This document shows positions 43,193 through 54,164 of a DNA stretch of 64,000 bases, in pieces (positions within the stretch are counted from its first letter, which is position 1; the number at the start of each line of letters is the position of its first letter). The notes beneath the pieces were generated by a model, which was given only the letters and a program-made list of their open reading frames with translations, made no database searches and had not been told where the DNA came from. A program made the position numbers and the translations under genes. Origin of the DNA: an uncultured Erythrobacter sp. (GTDB taxonomy: Bacteria; Pseudomonadota; Alphaproteobacteria; Sphingomonadales; Sphingomonadaceae); assembly GCF_958304185.1 (NCBI RefSeq), contig NZ_OY284433.1:1116001-1180000 (forward strand), read 5' to 3'.

Positions 43193-44863
43193 ATGGCGAC
43201 GGCATATGATGGCGCCCTGCCCAAGCATCACGTGGCGAGCGCGACGGAAAGACGCGTCATCCTCGCCTCGTCGCTGGGCACGGTTTTCGAATGGTATGAT
43301 TTTTACCTCTATGGCCTGCTGGCCACGATCATCTCGGCGCAGTTCTTCTCCGGCGTAAACGAGACCACCGGCTTCATCTTCGCGCTGGCGGCCTTCGCGG
43401 CGGGCTTTGCGGTCCGCCCGTTTGGCGCGCTGGTGTTCGGGCGGCTAGGCGACATGGTCGGGCGCAAATACACCTTCCTTGTCACTATGGGCCTGATGGG
43501 CTTTGCGACCTTCACCGTCGGCCTGCTGCCCAACTACACCAGCATCGGGGTGGCCGCTCCGATCATGCTGGTGGTGCTGCGGCTGGTGCAAGGCCTGGCG
43601 CTGGGCGGCGAGTATGGCGGCGCTGCGACTTACGTGGCCGAACACGCCCCCAACAACAAGCGCGGGCTCTACACCAGCTTCATCCAGACCACCGCGACGC
43701 TCGGCCTGTTCGCGGCCCTGCTGGTGGTGATCGGCACCCGCACCATGATCGGCGAGGAAGCCTTCAAGGAATGGGGCTGGCGCGTGCCGTTCCTGATCTC
43801 CGCATTGCTGCTCGGCGTGTCGCTGTGGATCCGGATGCAGCTTCAGGAAAGCCCGGTGTTCCAGAAGATGAAGGACGAAGGCACCAATTCTAAGGCGCCG
43901 ATTTCGGAAGCCTTCGGCAATTGGAAAAACGGCCGCTGGGCGCTGATCGCGCTGCTGGGCGCGGTCGCGGGGCAAGCAGTGGTGTGGTACACCGGCCAGT
44001 TCTATGCGCTGTTCTTCCTTGAGAAAGTCCTGATGGTGGACGGGGCGACGACCAATATCCTGATTGCCGTCGCGCTCGCCATCGGGACGCCGTTCTTTAT
44101 CTTCTTCGGCTGGCTGTCGGACAAGATCGGCCGCAAGCCAATCATTCTGTCCGGCTGCGCTCTGGCGGCGGTGACGTTCTTCCCGGCCTTCCACGCGCTG
44201 ACCGAAGCGGCCAATCCGGCGCTGGCACAAGCACAGGCGACGGCACCGGTCAGTGTGATCGTCAACGATGCCGATTGCTCGGTCCAGTTCGACCCCATCG
44301 GCAAGAACAAGTTCGACGCAAAAAGCTGCGACATCGCCAAATCCTTCCTGGCGAAGAGCGGCGTCAGCTACTCCAAGGTCGAGGCAGAAGCAGGGGCCAT
44401 CGCGCAGATCACAATCGGGGCGCAAACCTTCGTCGCGCCCGATCCCGCGCTGGTCACGGGCGACGAACGGAAAGCCGCCATCACCGCCTATCAGGACGAA
44501 TTGAAGGCGGCGCTGGCCACCGCGGGCTATCCGGCCAAGGCTGATCCGGATGCCATCAACACGCCGGTGGTGATCGCCATCCTCACCTATCTCGTGCTGC
44601 TGGTGACGATGGTTTACGGCCCGATCGCGGCGCTGCTGGTAGAGCTGTTCCCCACCCGTATCCGCTACACCGCGATGAGCCTGCCCTACCACATCGGCAA
44701 TGGCTGGTTCGGCGGGTTCCTGCCCACCACCGCCTTCGCGATGGTGGCAGCGACGGGGAATATCTACTTCGGGCTGTGGTATCCGGTGGCCATCTGCGCG
44801 GCCACCGTGGTGATCGGGCTGCTGTTCCTGCCCGAAACCTTCCGCCGCAATATCGACGACTAA
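43193..44863 (+). CDS. MFS transporter, metabolite:H+ symporter (MHS) type, with soluble insertion
   Basis: 556-residue inner-membrane transporter. ATG 43193 follows GGGAGACGG; upstream codons from 43130 are polar. ASSLGTVFEWYDFYLYGLLA is the MHS-family helix-1 signature (ProP, KgtP, ShiA); GRLGDMVGRKYTF and the repeat GWLSDKIGRKPIIL are the MFS loop motifs; LALGGEYGGAATYVAEHAP is also typical. After helix 9 there is an unusual soluble insertion, about residues 342-456, containing DADCSVQF and AKSCDIAKSFL, before helix 10 (VIAILTYLVLLVTMVYGPIA). Substrate probably an organic acid or osmolyte; it precedes the acetate locus. Confidence 0.92.
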   Translation: MATAYDGALPKHHVASATERRVILASSLGTVFEWYDFYLYGLLATIISAQFFSGVNETTGFIFALAAFAAGFAVRPFGALVFGRLGDMVGRKYTFLVTMGLMGFATFTVGLLPNYTSIGVAAPIMLVVLRLVQGLALGGEYGGAATYVAEHAPNNKRGLYTSFIQTTATLGLFAALLVVIGTRTMIGEEAFKEWGWRVPFLISALLLGVSLWIRMQLQESPVFQKMKDEGTNSKAPISEAFGNWKNGRWALIALLGAVAGQAVVWYTGQFYALFFLEKVLMVDGATTNILIAVALAIGTPFFIFFGWLSDKIGRKPIILSGCALAAVTFFPAFHALTEAANPALAQAQATAPVSVIVNDADCSVQFDPIGKNKFDAKSCDIAKSFLAKSGVSYSKVEAEAGAIAQITIGAQTFVAPDPALVTGDERKAAITAYQDELKAALATAGYPAKADPDAINTPVVIAILTYLVLLVTMVYGPIAALLVELFPTRIRYTAMSLPYHIGNGWFGGFLPTTAFAMVAATGNIYFGLWYPVAICAATVVIGLLFLPETFRRNIDD

Positions 44864-44887
44864 GCCCGCGAGCCAGCGGATCGCAGG

Positions 44888-44922
44888 AGGGGCGGTGCCG
44901 CACGGTGCCGCCCCTTTGCTTT
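44888..44922 (+). terminator. Terminator after the MFS gene
   Basis: A 12-base stem with two wobble pairs, AGGGGCGGTGCC (44888-44899) with GGTGCCGCCCCT (44904-44915), followed by TTGCTTT. Confidence 0.75.
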
Positions 44923-44970
44923 GCGCCTCGCTTGCCGTAGTTTGTGTGCCGGGAAAGAGGGGAGCGGGAG

Positions 44971-47900
44971 ATGATGCTGGGCGCGGCGCTGGTCGCCGCC
45001 ATGATCTACCTTGGCGCATTGTTCTGGCTCGCGGCATGGCGAGACCGCACGCCAGCGCCCGCGCTGCTGCGCCATTCCGGCAGCGTCTATGGCCTCAGCC
45101 TTGCGGTTTACTGCACCAGCTGGACGTTCTTTGGCGGGGTCGGCACAGCGGCGGCATCGGGCCTTGATTACCTGCCGATCTATCTCGGGCCGATCCTTGT
45201 CTTCACGCTGGGCTTCGGGCTGGTGCGCCGGATCCTGGCGCAGGCCAAAGCGCAGCATTCGACCTCGATCGCGGACTTCCTCTCGGCGCGCTACGGCAAA
45301 AGCGCCAGCCTCGCTGCGCTGGTGACGATAATCGCGACGTGCGGGACGCTGCCCTATATGGCGCTCCAGCTGGACTCCGTCGGCACCACGCTGCTGGTGC
45401 TCGACCCGGAGCTGCGCACGCAGGTCGCAACGGACGAGCTGGTGCTGATTGTCGCGGCCCTGATGGGGCTGTTCGCGATCCTGTTCGGATCACGCCGCGC
45501 GGACCGGGCGGGCGAGAATGCCGGGCTGGTGCTGACGATTGCGGTGGAAGCGCTGGTCAAGCTCGCCGCCTTGCTCGCGGTCGGCGCGCTGGGTGTGTGG
45601 TGGCTGGTGACGGGCGACGGGCCAGCGGTCCCCGCCACCCCGGCCCTGTTCGCCCCCGACCCGATTGACGCGCGGTTTGTGGTGCTGACGCTGATTGCGG
45701 CGGCCGCAGCCCTGTGCCTGCCGCGCCAGTTCCACATGAGCTTCATCGAAGCGCCGGGAGAACGCGCCAGCCGGTCGATGCGCTGGGTGTTCCCGGCCTA
45801 TCTCGCGCTCACCGCAGCCGTGATCGTGCCGATTGTGCTGGCAGGACAGGCGGTGCTGCCCGCCGGGACCGATCCCGACACCATCGTGCTCGCCCTCCCC
45901 TTGGCGAGCGGGACGCCAATGCTCGCCGTGCTGGTGTTCATCGGCGGGTTTTCGGCGGCGACCGGCATGATCGTGGTGGCCAGCGTCGCGCTGTCGATCA
46001 TGATCACCAATGACCTCATCGCCCCCATGCTACTGCGTCGCGCATTAGCCGGACGGGGCGACCGCAGCCGCGTGCCGGGGCGGCTGTTGCTGATCCGCCG
46101 CATGGTGATCGCCGCGCTGCTGGGCGCGGCTTATGTGTTCTATCGCGGCTTTGCCGGGATCACCGATCTGGCGGGCCTCGGCACCCTTGCCTTCGCGGCG
46201 GCCGCGCAATTCGCGCCGGGTCTGGTGCTGGGGATGCTGAGCCAGCACGGCAACCGCGCCGGGATGCTGACCGGCCTGACGGCGGGCTTCATGCTGTGGC
46301 TCGCACTGCTGATCGTCCCGGCGGCAAGCGGCACCGCGCCCTTCCTCAGCATCCACCCCGATCCGCTGGTCTCGGGCGTGATCCTGAGCCTTGGGGTCAA
46401 TACCGCACTCTACTGGCTGGTCTCGACTCTGGTGCGGCCCTCGCTGCTCGATCAGGCGCAGGCCGCCGCTTTTGTCGGAACGCATATGCCCGGAGAGCTG
46501 CCGCGCCACGCCACCGCCAAACGTGCGGGCGATGTCCGCGCGCTGCTGACCCAGTTTGTCGGGCGCGAGCGAGCCGATGCGGCGCTTGCGCCCTTGCATT
46601 TGCGCAATGGCGACCCGGCAGGCGCGGCGGTGCTGGAACTGGCCGAGCGGGTGATTTCAGGCGTGATCGGCACATCGTCCGCGCGGATGCTGGTGGGGTC
46701 ATGGGCGGGCGGCGATCCCATCCCGCTCCCCGAAGTCGTCGCCATGTTCGACGAGACGCACCGCCGCCTCTCTTTCTCCGCCGACCTGCTCCAGACCGCG
46801 ATCGAATCCATCGATCAGGGCATTGCGCTGGTGGACGCCGAGATGCGGCTGGTGGCGTGGAACACCCGCTATCAGGAGATCTTCGACCTGCCCGACCGGC
46901 TGGTGAGCGTCGGCACACCCATCGCCGATCTGATCCGCTTCAACCTTGCGCGCGGGGCCTTGTCCGACGCTGCCATCACCGAGCAGGTCGAGCGCCGCCT
47001 CGCCTATATGCGGGCGGGCACCGAGCACCGGATCGAGCGGGTGCAGCACGATGGCCGCGTGCTCAGGATCGTCGGCGCGCCGACACCCGGCGGCGGCTAC
47101 ACCACCTCATACACCGACATCACCGCTGACCGGCTGGCCGAACAGGCGCTGGAGGACAAGGTCGCCGTCCGCACCCGCCAGCTGAGCGCCGCGAACGAGG
47201 CCTGGGCGCAGGCGACAAAGTCCAAGACCCGTTTCCTCGCCGCCGCCAGCCACGACCTGATCCAGCCGCTCAACGCCGCGCGCCTGTTTGCTTCGGCACT
47301 AGGCGAGGAGGTTGAGGGGCGCCCCGCACTGGAACGGCTGGTGGCCGATCTGGATGGCTCGATTGTCTCGGCAGACCGGCTGATCCGAGTGCTGCTGGAG
47401 ATTTCCAAACTCGACAGCGGCGGGGTAGTGCCGGTGCCGGAGCCCGTGGCGCTCGACCAATTGTTCGAGGATGTGGCGCGCGAATTCATGCTGCAAGCGC
47501 AGGCCAAGGGATTGCGGCTGCGGAGGGTGCGGACCGATGCGTGGGTTCTGGCCGACCGGGCATTGCTGACAGCGGTGCTGCGCAATCTGATGAGCAACGC
47601 AGTACGCTATACGGCCAAGGGCGGCGTGCTGATCGGGGTGCGGCGGCGCGGGCCGGAGGTGCTGATCTGCATCCACGACACCGGGCGCGGGATCGCACCT
47701 GATGATATCGAGCGCATCTTCGGCGAGTTCGAACGCGGCGCTTCGACCGACCGGGATGGACTGGGATTGGGCCTCGCCATCGTCCGGCGGGCAGCGCGGC
47801 TACTCGGGGTCGACGTGGAGACCACCTCGTCGCTTGGCCGCGGGAGCCGCTTTGCGCTGGCCTTCCCCGTGCTGCGACGCGAGGCGTCACCCGCGCCGCG

Positions 47901-48339
47901 TCTTGCTCCTGTTCGCGCCGCCGCAGGGCTCGGCGACGGCCGAGTGCTGGTGGTCGACAATGATCCCGCCGTCCTTGCCGCAACCGCCGCCTTGCTCGGC
48001 AAGTGGGGGCTGACTGTGACCTGCGCTGGCAACGGCGCCGAGGCGGCTGCCGCCATGCCGCAAGCACCCGACGTTGCGATCATGGATTACCGCCTCGACG
48101 GGGACGAACGCGGCGATGACACCTATGCGATGCTGTGCGAAGGCTGGGGCCAACGCCCGCCTGCCATCCTGTTGACGGCAGAAAGCTCTGAGGAAACCGA
48201 AGCCGCCGCCGCGCGGATGGGGGCAAATCGCTTGCTCAAGCCCGCATCTCCCGCGGCCTTGCGCGCGCTGATTGCCACGGCGCTGGCACAGGGCCGCGCG
48301 GCGAAGGTTCAGGCCCTCGCGGAATCCGCCACCGGCTGA
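44971..48339 (+). CDS. crbS: Hybrid sensor kinase with Na+/solute symporter domain (CrbS type)
   Basis: 1122 residues. The N-terminal ~480 are a sodium:solute-symporter-like membrane domain (YCTSWTFFGGVGTAAASGLD, LSARYGKSASLAALV). A PAS domain follows near residues 605-680 (IESIDQGIALVDAEMRLVAW), then HisKA with LAAASHDLIQPLNAARLFA (phospho-His about 761), HATPase_c with NLMSNAVRYTAKGG, GRGIAPDDIERIFGEF and LGLGLAIVRRAARL, and a C-terminal receiver with Asp about 1039 in AIMDYRLDGDE. CrbS/CbrA-type kinases work with a LuxR-type partner on acetate or other carbon use. Here crbR and acs are next door. ATG 44971 follows GGGGAGCGGGAG. Its 3' end overlaps convergent crbR by 31 bases. Confidence 0.92.
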   Translation: MMLGAALVAAMIYLGALFWLAAWRDRTPAPALLRHSGSVYGLSLAVYCTSWTFFGGVGTAAASGLDYLPIYLGPILVFTLGFGLVRRILAQAKAQHSTSIADFLSARYGKSASLAALVTIIATCGTLPYMALQLDSVGTTLLVLDPELRTQVATDELVLIVAALMGLFAILFGSRRADRAGENAGLVLTIAVEALVKLAALLAVGALGVWWLVTGDGPAVPATPALFAPDPIDARFVVLTLIAAAAALCLPRQFHMSFIEAPGERASRSMRWVFPAYLALTAAVIVPIVLAGQAVLPAGTDPDTIVLALPLASGTPMLAVLVFIGGFSAATGMIVVASVALSIMITNDLIAPMLLRRALAGRGDRSRVPGRLLLIRRMVIAALLGAAYVFYRGFAGITDLAGLGTLAFAAAAQFAPGLVLGMLSQHGNRAGMLTGLTAGFMLWLALLIVPAASGTAPFLSIHPDPLVSGVILSLGVNTALYWLVSTLVRPSLLDQAQAAAFVGTHMPGELPRHATAKRAGDVRALLTQFVGRERADAALAPLHLRNGDPAGAAVLELAERVISGVIGTSSARMLVGSWAGGDPIPLPEVVAMFDETHRRLSFSADLLQTAIESIDQGIALVDAEMRLVAWNTRYQEIFDLPDRLVSVGTPIADLIRFNLARGALSDAAITEQVERRLAYMRAGTEHRIERVQHDGRVLRIVGAPTPGGGYTTSYTDITADRLAEQALEDKVAVRTRQLSAANEAWAQATKSKTRFLAAASHDLIQPLNAARLFASALGEEVEGRPALERLVADLDGSIVSADRLIRVLLEISKLDSGGVVPVPEPVALDQLFEDVAREFMLQAQAKGLRLRRVRTDAWVLADRALLTAVLRNLMSNAVRYTAKGGVLIGVRRRGPEVLICIHDTGRGIAPDDIERIFGEFERGASTDRDGLGLGLAIVRRAARLLGVDVETTSSLGRGSRFALAFPVLRREASPAPRLAPVRAAAGLGDGRVLVVDNDPAVLAATAALLGKWGLTVTCAGNGAEAAAAMPQAPDVAIMDYRLDGDERGDDTYAMLCEGWGQRPPAILLTAESSEETEAAAARMGANRLLKPASPAALRALIATALAQGRAAKVQALAESATG

Positions 48340-48947
48340 TCGACGTCGAGCTTGGCGGCGAGCAATACCGCCTGCGTCCGGCTGTTGACGCCGAGCTTGC
48401 GCAGGATCGCGGTGATGTGCGCCTTCACAGTCGCCTCGGAAATGGCGAGTTCATAGGCGATCTGCTTGTTGAGCAAGCCTTGCCGGATCGCGGCGAGGAT
48501 GCGCCTTTGGGCAGGCGTCAGGCTGGCAATGCGGGCGAGATCGTCGTCCGCATCCGCGCAGGCTTCAGGGAACCACGCGTCCCCGTTCCGCACCGCTGAC
48601 AACCCTTCGCGCATCGCATCGAGGCTGGAGGATTTGGGGATGAACCCTGCCGCTCCCAATTGCGCGGCCGCTGCCGCGACACGCGGTTCCTCGGAGGCCG
48701 AGACGATCACGATGGGCAGCGCGGGGTAATCCTGTCGTAGGTCCATCAGCACCGACAGGCCGGTGGAGTCCGCCATGTGCAGATCGAGCAGCAGGGCTTC
48801 CGCCGCACCTTCCGCCAAAGCCGCGCGCGCTGCGGCAGCGGAGCTGGCCTCGATAATCGCCGCCTCGGGCCACACCTTGTTCACCGCATGGGCGAGCGCG
48901 CTGCGGAACAACGGGTGGTCATCGGCGATGATGATCCTTGCGGTCAT
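48309..48947 (-). CDS. crbR: LuxR/NarL-family response regulator CrbR
   Basis: 212 residues: receiver domain (MTARIIIADDHPLFRSALAH, phospho-acceptor Asp in ALLLDLHMADSTGL about residue 55, signalling Lys in GFIPKSSSLDAM) and a LuxR-type DNA-binding domain (LTPAQRRILAAIRQGLLNKQ, SEATVKAHITAILRKLGV). In Vibrio and Pseudomonas, CrbSR drives acs transcription; this gene lies 4 bases downstream of acs and is co-transcribed with it, implying positive feedback. The overlap of its 3' end with crbS on the other strand means the two mRNAs share 31 complementary bases. Confidence 0.92.
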   Translation of the reverse strand: MTARIIIADDHPLFRSALAHAVNKVWPEAAIIEASSAAAARAALAEGAAEALLLDLHMADSTGLSVLMDLRQDYPALPIVIVSASEEPRVAAAAAQLGAAGFIPKSSSLDAMREGLSAVRNGDAWFPEACADADDDLARIASLTPAQRRILAAIRQGLLNKQIAYELAISEATVKAHITAILRKLGVNSRTQAVLLAAKLDVDQPVADSARA

Positions 48948-48951
48948 CGCG

Positions 48952-50883
<1,932 letters not shown>

Positions 50884-50995
50884 CTCGACTCTCCCTCATT
50901 CTGCGCCTGCTTTTACATCAGGCTACACGCCCCGCCCCATGAGACAAAGGTCTTACGACCATCCGCTAGCTGTCCGTCATCCAACCAAGCGCGCA

Positions 50996-51013
50996 TTCTT
51001 ACGGGGATAAGAA
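50996..51013. promoter_or_regulatory. Inverted repeat before the DcaP-like porin gene
   Basis: TTCTTA, 6 bases, TAAGAA, ending 17 bases before the porin ATG and just upstream of its GGGAGGG ribosome site, in the 147-base gap shared with divergent acs. It may be an operator or a leader hairpin. A smaller dyad GGTC-TTAC-GACC lies at 50949-50960. Confidence 0.35.
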
Positions 51014-51030
51014 CGGGTCGGGAGGGTTTC

Positions 51031-52419
51031 ATGGATCACAAGAGGGCGGCCCGCAGCTTGCGGGCAATGCTGCTGACGGCGAGCGTGCTGACCGCCGCGC
51101 CGGTGCTGGCGCAGGAGCAAAGCACGGAGGCTCGGCTCGACCGGCTGGAGCGGCTGGTCGAAGGCCTGATCGCGCGGCTGGATGCCGAGGCGACGACCGA
51201 CCAGGTAGAAGAGGCGGAAATCCGCGAACAGAGCGCCGCGCTGCTCGCCGCCACCCGCGACCTGAAAGACCGCCAGACCGAACTTGCCCAGCAGATCGCC
51301 GTCCCCAAGGGGCAGGAGGACAAGGGCTTCCGCGTCGGCAAGACCACGGTGGCCTATGCAGGCTATGTGAAGCTCGATACGCTGGTGCAGCGCACCAGCG
51401 GCGGGCAGATGCCGGACAATTCCATCGGACGCGATTTCCTTATTCCGGCGCTGATCCCGGTCGGCGGCACAGCGTCGGGTTATGACACCGATTACAGCGC
51501 CCGGCAGACCCGCTTCATCCTCAAAACCGCGACCGATGTGGGCGCGGCGCATACGCTCAATTCGCATATCGAGCTGGATTTCAACGTCACCGATGGCGGG
51601 GACGAACGGACCACCAACAGCTACACCCCGCGCCTGCGGCAGGCCTTCATCACCTATGACAGTTGGCTGTTCGGGCAGGCGTGGTCGACCTTCCAGAACA
51701 TCGCCGCCCTGCCCGACAGCCTCGACTTTATCGGGGTGACACCGGGCACCGTGTTCGATCGCCAGCCGCAGATCCGCTGGAGCAAGAACGGCTGGCAGAT
51801 CGCGCTCGAACAGCCTGAGACGACCGTCACCACCCGCACCGGCGCGCGGATCATGGCGGGGGACGACACCATCCCCGACGTGGTCGCCCGCTACAATCTG
51901 ACCCGCCCTTGGGGTTCACTGACGGCTGCGGGCATTGTGCGCACGCTGCGGATTTCCGACGATGATTTCGGTACCGGCACGGATAGCGCGATGGCTTACG
52001 GCCTGAGCGTTTCGGGCAAGATCAAGGTGGGCGCAAAGGACGACATTCGCTTCATGGCGACCGCAGGGGACGGGTTGGGGCGCTATATCGGGCTCAATAT
52101 CGTCAATGATGCGGCGCTGGATGCGGCGGGCAATCTTGATCTGATCTTCACGTGGTCGGGCTTCGCCGCCTACCAGCACCACTGGGGCGGCCGCCTGCGG
52201 TCGAGCATCGCCGGGGCCTATTTCAAGGCGGACAATCCGGTGGTGCTGACCACCCGTCAGGTGACGGACGAAAGCTGGAACGGGTTTGCGAACCTCATCT
52301 GGAACCCGGTCGATCCGCTCGATATCGGGATCGAGCTGCTCTATGCGACCCGCACGCTTGAGGATGGCCGCACGGGCGATCTGCGGCGGCTGATGATCTC
52401 CACCCGCTACAACTTCTAG
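51031..52419 (+). CDS. DcaP-like trimeric outer-membrane porin
   Basis: 462 residues. ATG 51031 follows GGGAGGG; the signal peptide MDHKRAARSLRAMLLTASVL ends VLAQEQ. Residues ~28-95 are a predicted coiled coil (LDRLERLVEGLIARLDAEAT, QSAALLAATRDLKDRQTELA), typical of DcaP trimers. A barrel of alternating strands follows (VAYAGYVKLDTLVQRTSG, RLRQAFITYDSWLFGQAWST) and ends LMISTRYNF with a terminal Phe. DcaP proteins pass dicarboxylates and some sulfonated or peptide compounds; next to acs it may serve organic-acid entry, which is inference. Confidence 0.88.
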   Translation: MDHKRAARSLRAMLLTASVLTAAPVLAQEQSTEARLDRLERLVEGLIARLDAEATTDQVEEAEIREQSAALLAATRDLKDRQTELAQQIAVPKGQEDKGFRVGKTTVAYAGYVKLDTLVQRTSGGQMPDNSIGRDFLIPALIPVGGTASGYDTDYSARQTRFILKTATDVGAAHTLNSHIELDFNVTDGGDERTTNSYTPRLRQAFITYDSWLFGQAWSTFQNIAALPDSLDFIGVTPGTVFDRQPQIRWSKNGWQIALEQPETTVTTRTGARIMAGDDTIPDVVARYNLTRPWGSLTAAGIVRTLRISDDDFGTGTDSAMAYGLSVSGKIKVGAKDDIRFMATAGDGLGRYIGLNIVNDAALDAAGNLDLIFTWSGFAAYQHHWGGRLRSSIAGAYFKADNPVVLTTRQVTDESWNGFANLIWNPVDPLDIGIELLYATRTLEDGRTGDLRRLMISTRYNF

Positions 52420-52434
52420 CACATCCCAAACGAA

Positions 52435-52464
52435 ACCCCGCCAGCCGCTAACGGCCAACGGGGT
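52435..52464. terminator. Hairpin between porin and ompW
   Basis: ACCCCG (52435-52440) with CGGGGT (52459-52464), enclosing a second small stem GCCG-CTAA-CGGC (52444-52455). It sits between convergent genes and is flanked by AAA and CTCTCTTT-like tracts. Probably a shared terminator, modest in strength. Confidence 0.5.
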
Positions 52465-52484
52465 CTCTCTTGATCGTGAGCGCT

Positions 52485-53174
52485 TCAGAAGCGGTAGGAC
52501 AGCCCCGCGCTGATCACCCACGGATCGAGCTTGTGCTCGGTCTCGATTGCCAGCGTGTTGCCGACGTACCAGCGCGCGGTGGTGTCGATGAAGTAGCGTT
52601 TCACATCGACGCTGATCCCCAGACCCTGGTCGTTGACCGGCAGATCGAAGCCCGCTTGCAGTGCGAGGCCGAGCTCGTTCGACAGATTGGTCTCCGTCAC
52701 GCCCAGCGGCAAGGTAGCCGCGCCCGGATCATCGGCGACCCACAGGAAGTAGGCCGGGCCAGCGCCCACATAGGGCTTCAACCCGCCCAGATCGAAGTGA
52801 TACTTCGCGGTCACCGTCGCGGGGATCAGCTTGGCGTTCGACACCAGCTCGGCCCCGGCGAGAAGCCCGGCAGTGGTGTCGACATCGTGCTGGGTCATGC
52901 CCGCGATCGTCTCAATCGAGATATTGTTGGTCACGAAATATTCGATCGCGATGGTCGGCGTCACATTGTCGTTGGCCTTGGTCTGCAAACTCGCAGGCAG
53001 GCCGGGCAGGTTGACGTTGATGTCCGTGATCTTGCCATCGGGCAGAACCGCCGTGGCGAGCAGCTTGACCTGGATGTCGCCAGCGCGATCCCCGGCCTTG
53101 GCATCATCCTGCGCCATCGCAGGCGTTGCGGCCAACATCATGGCTGCGCCGCCAAACATCAGAAGAGTCTTCAT
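52485..53174 (-). CDS. ompW: OmpW-family outer-membrane protein
   Basis: 229 residues: signal peptide MKTLLMFGGAAMMLAATPAM ending AMAQD, then an eight-stranded small barrel with VKLLATAVLPDGKITDINVN, TPTIAIEYFVTNNISIETIA, KYHFDLGGLKPYVGAGPAYF and the end DPWVISAGLSYRF. These phrases match OmpW. ATG 53174 follows GAGGA at good spacing; the ATG at 53189 lies inside that site. OmpW forms a hydrophobic channel and is FNR-controlled in E. coli; here a perfect Fnr-type box lies about 97 bases upstream in the gap shared with a Crp/Fnr regulator. Confidence 0.92.
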   Translation of the reverse strand: MKTLLMFGGAAMMLAATPAMAQDDAKAGDRAGDIQVKLLATAVLPDGKITDINVNLPGLPASLQTKANDNVTPTIAIEYFVTNNISIETIAGMTQHDVDTTAGLLAGAELVSNAKLIPATVTAKYHFDLGGLKPYVGAGPAYFLWVADDPGAATLPLGVTETNLSNELGLALQAGFDLPVNDQGLGISVDVKRYFIDTTARWYVGNTLAIETEHKLDPWVISAGLSYRF

Positions 53175-53270
53175 TTTACGCGTCCTCATCGGCAGCAGTG
53201 GCCACGCTACGTGGCCCAGGTTGTTTGCTGCCTGTGAGGGCCGGATAGAACCTGAACGGCCTTGCGCTCA

Positions 53271-53284
53271 TTGATCCGGATCAA
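53271..53284. promoter_or_regulatory. Perfect FNR/FixK box between ompW and the Crp/Fnr regulator
   Basis: TTGAT-CCGG-ATCAA, an exact match to the Fnr/FixK consensus TTGAT-N4-ATCAA. It lies 37 bases before the regulator ATG (53322) and about 97 bases before ompW. The position near the regulator start suggests autoregulation, and the distance to ompW suits activation. Confidence 0.8.
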
Positions 53285-53321
53285 AGACCTTTGCTTTGCT
53301 GTGTTTCATTGCCGCACCATC

Positions 53322-54098
53322 ATGGCGACGATCAGCCCCTCACCGCCCGACCTTGGGCTGCCCCACTATCTGGCCGCATTCCGCGCTGCGCTGCCTGCGG
53401 GAACGGGCGACGCGGTCACCGCTGATCGGCTCTGCGCGCTGGGCGAGGCCGCGCATCTGGCGCGCGGGGCGCAGCTCTGGCCCGATCCGAATAACGACCG
53501 GCTGGTGTGGATTGCCGAGGGCGCGGTCAAACTGGTCGCGCCTGCTGTGGCAGGAACGCCGGGCGGGCAAGTGCTGGCGTTTCACTTCGCGGGCGATCTC
53601 GTTTCGGTGCTGCGGCAGAGCGCGCAGGAATCCTGGGGCGATTTGCGGCTGGCGGCGCTGACAGACAGCGATCTGGTGATCTTCCCCGCCGACCGCTTCC
53701 TCGACGTGGCCCAGGGCGATCCCGCCGTGCTGCGGTCTGTGTTGACACGCTCACTGCAAGCCCTACACCGCAGTCGCACCCGCATGATGCAGATGGGGCA
53801 CAAATCCGCCGGAGCGCGGATCGCTGACTTCCTAGTCTCAATGGCCGAACGCTTGGCGGACTGCACAGCAGGCGCCTGCGCCTTTTCCTTGCCGATGAGC
53901 CGCCGCGATATCGGCGACAGCCTGGGTCTTACCATCGAGACGGTGAGCCGCCAGCTGACCGAACTGCGCGAGGCCGGCCTCGTGGCGACCGAGGGTCGTT
54001 CAAAAGTCTGCCTGTCCGATGTGACAGCGCTCGCCCGGATTGCCGGGCGGCAATCGCGCCATCCCACCGAGGTTTTGGCAAAAACGCATCAAATTTGA
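53322..54098 (+). CDS. Crp/Fnr-family regulator (FixK-like)
   Basis: 258 residues: a cyclic-nucleotide-binding-fold sensor domain (LVWIAEGAVKLVAP, VLAFHFAGDLVSVLRQSAQE) and a C-terminal helix-turn-helix PMSRRDIGDSLGLTIETVSR, where the recognition helix carries the E-x2-S-R (ETVSR) of FNR that reads TTGAT. The N-terminus has no Fnr-type Cys cluster (only Cys in RLCALG before the HTH region), so direct Fe-S oxygen sensing is not supported. It resembles FixK-type proteins that relay another signal. ATG 53322 was chosen because the alternative at 53262 would run through the Fnr box. ccoN follows after 66 bases. Confidence 0.88.
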   Translation: MATISPSPPDLGLPHYLAAFRAALPAGTGDAVTADRLCALGEAAHLARGAQLWPDPNNDRLVWIAEGAVKLVAPAVAGTPGGQVLAFHFAGDLVSVLRQSAQESWGDLRLAALTDSDLVIFPADRFLDVAQGDPAVLRSVLTRSLQALHRSRTRMMQMGHKSAGARIADFLVSMAERLADCTAGACAFSLPMSRRDIGDSLGLTIETVSRQLTELREAGLVATEGRSKVCLSDVTALARIAGRQSRHPTEVLAKTHQI

Positions 54099-54108
54099 TT
54101 TCGCTCAA
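54095..54108. promoter_or_regulatory. FNR/FixK-type box before ccoN
   Basis: TTGAT-TTCG-CTCAA, nine of ten consensus positions, overlapping the last bases of the regulator gene and 56 bases upstream of ccoN. The cbb3 operon is a classical Fnr/FixK target. Confidence 0.7.
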
Positions 54109-54164
54109 ACACAAGCACTGCGGGGGCCGGGTATAAGCCGGGCCGACGGAAGGGATAATTCAAA

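Noticed and set aside
43445-45037. 530-codon frame on the minus strand across the MFS and crbS genes
   Set aside because: Runs through a terminator and two strong genes; the product is rich in Arg, Gln and His with no domain.
50949-50960. GGTC-TTAC-GACC dyad as a CrbR operator
   Set aside because: Only 4-base arms and no known CrbR consensus to compare with.
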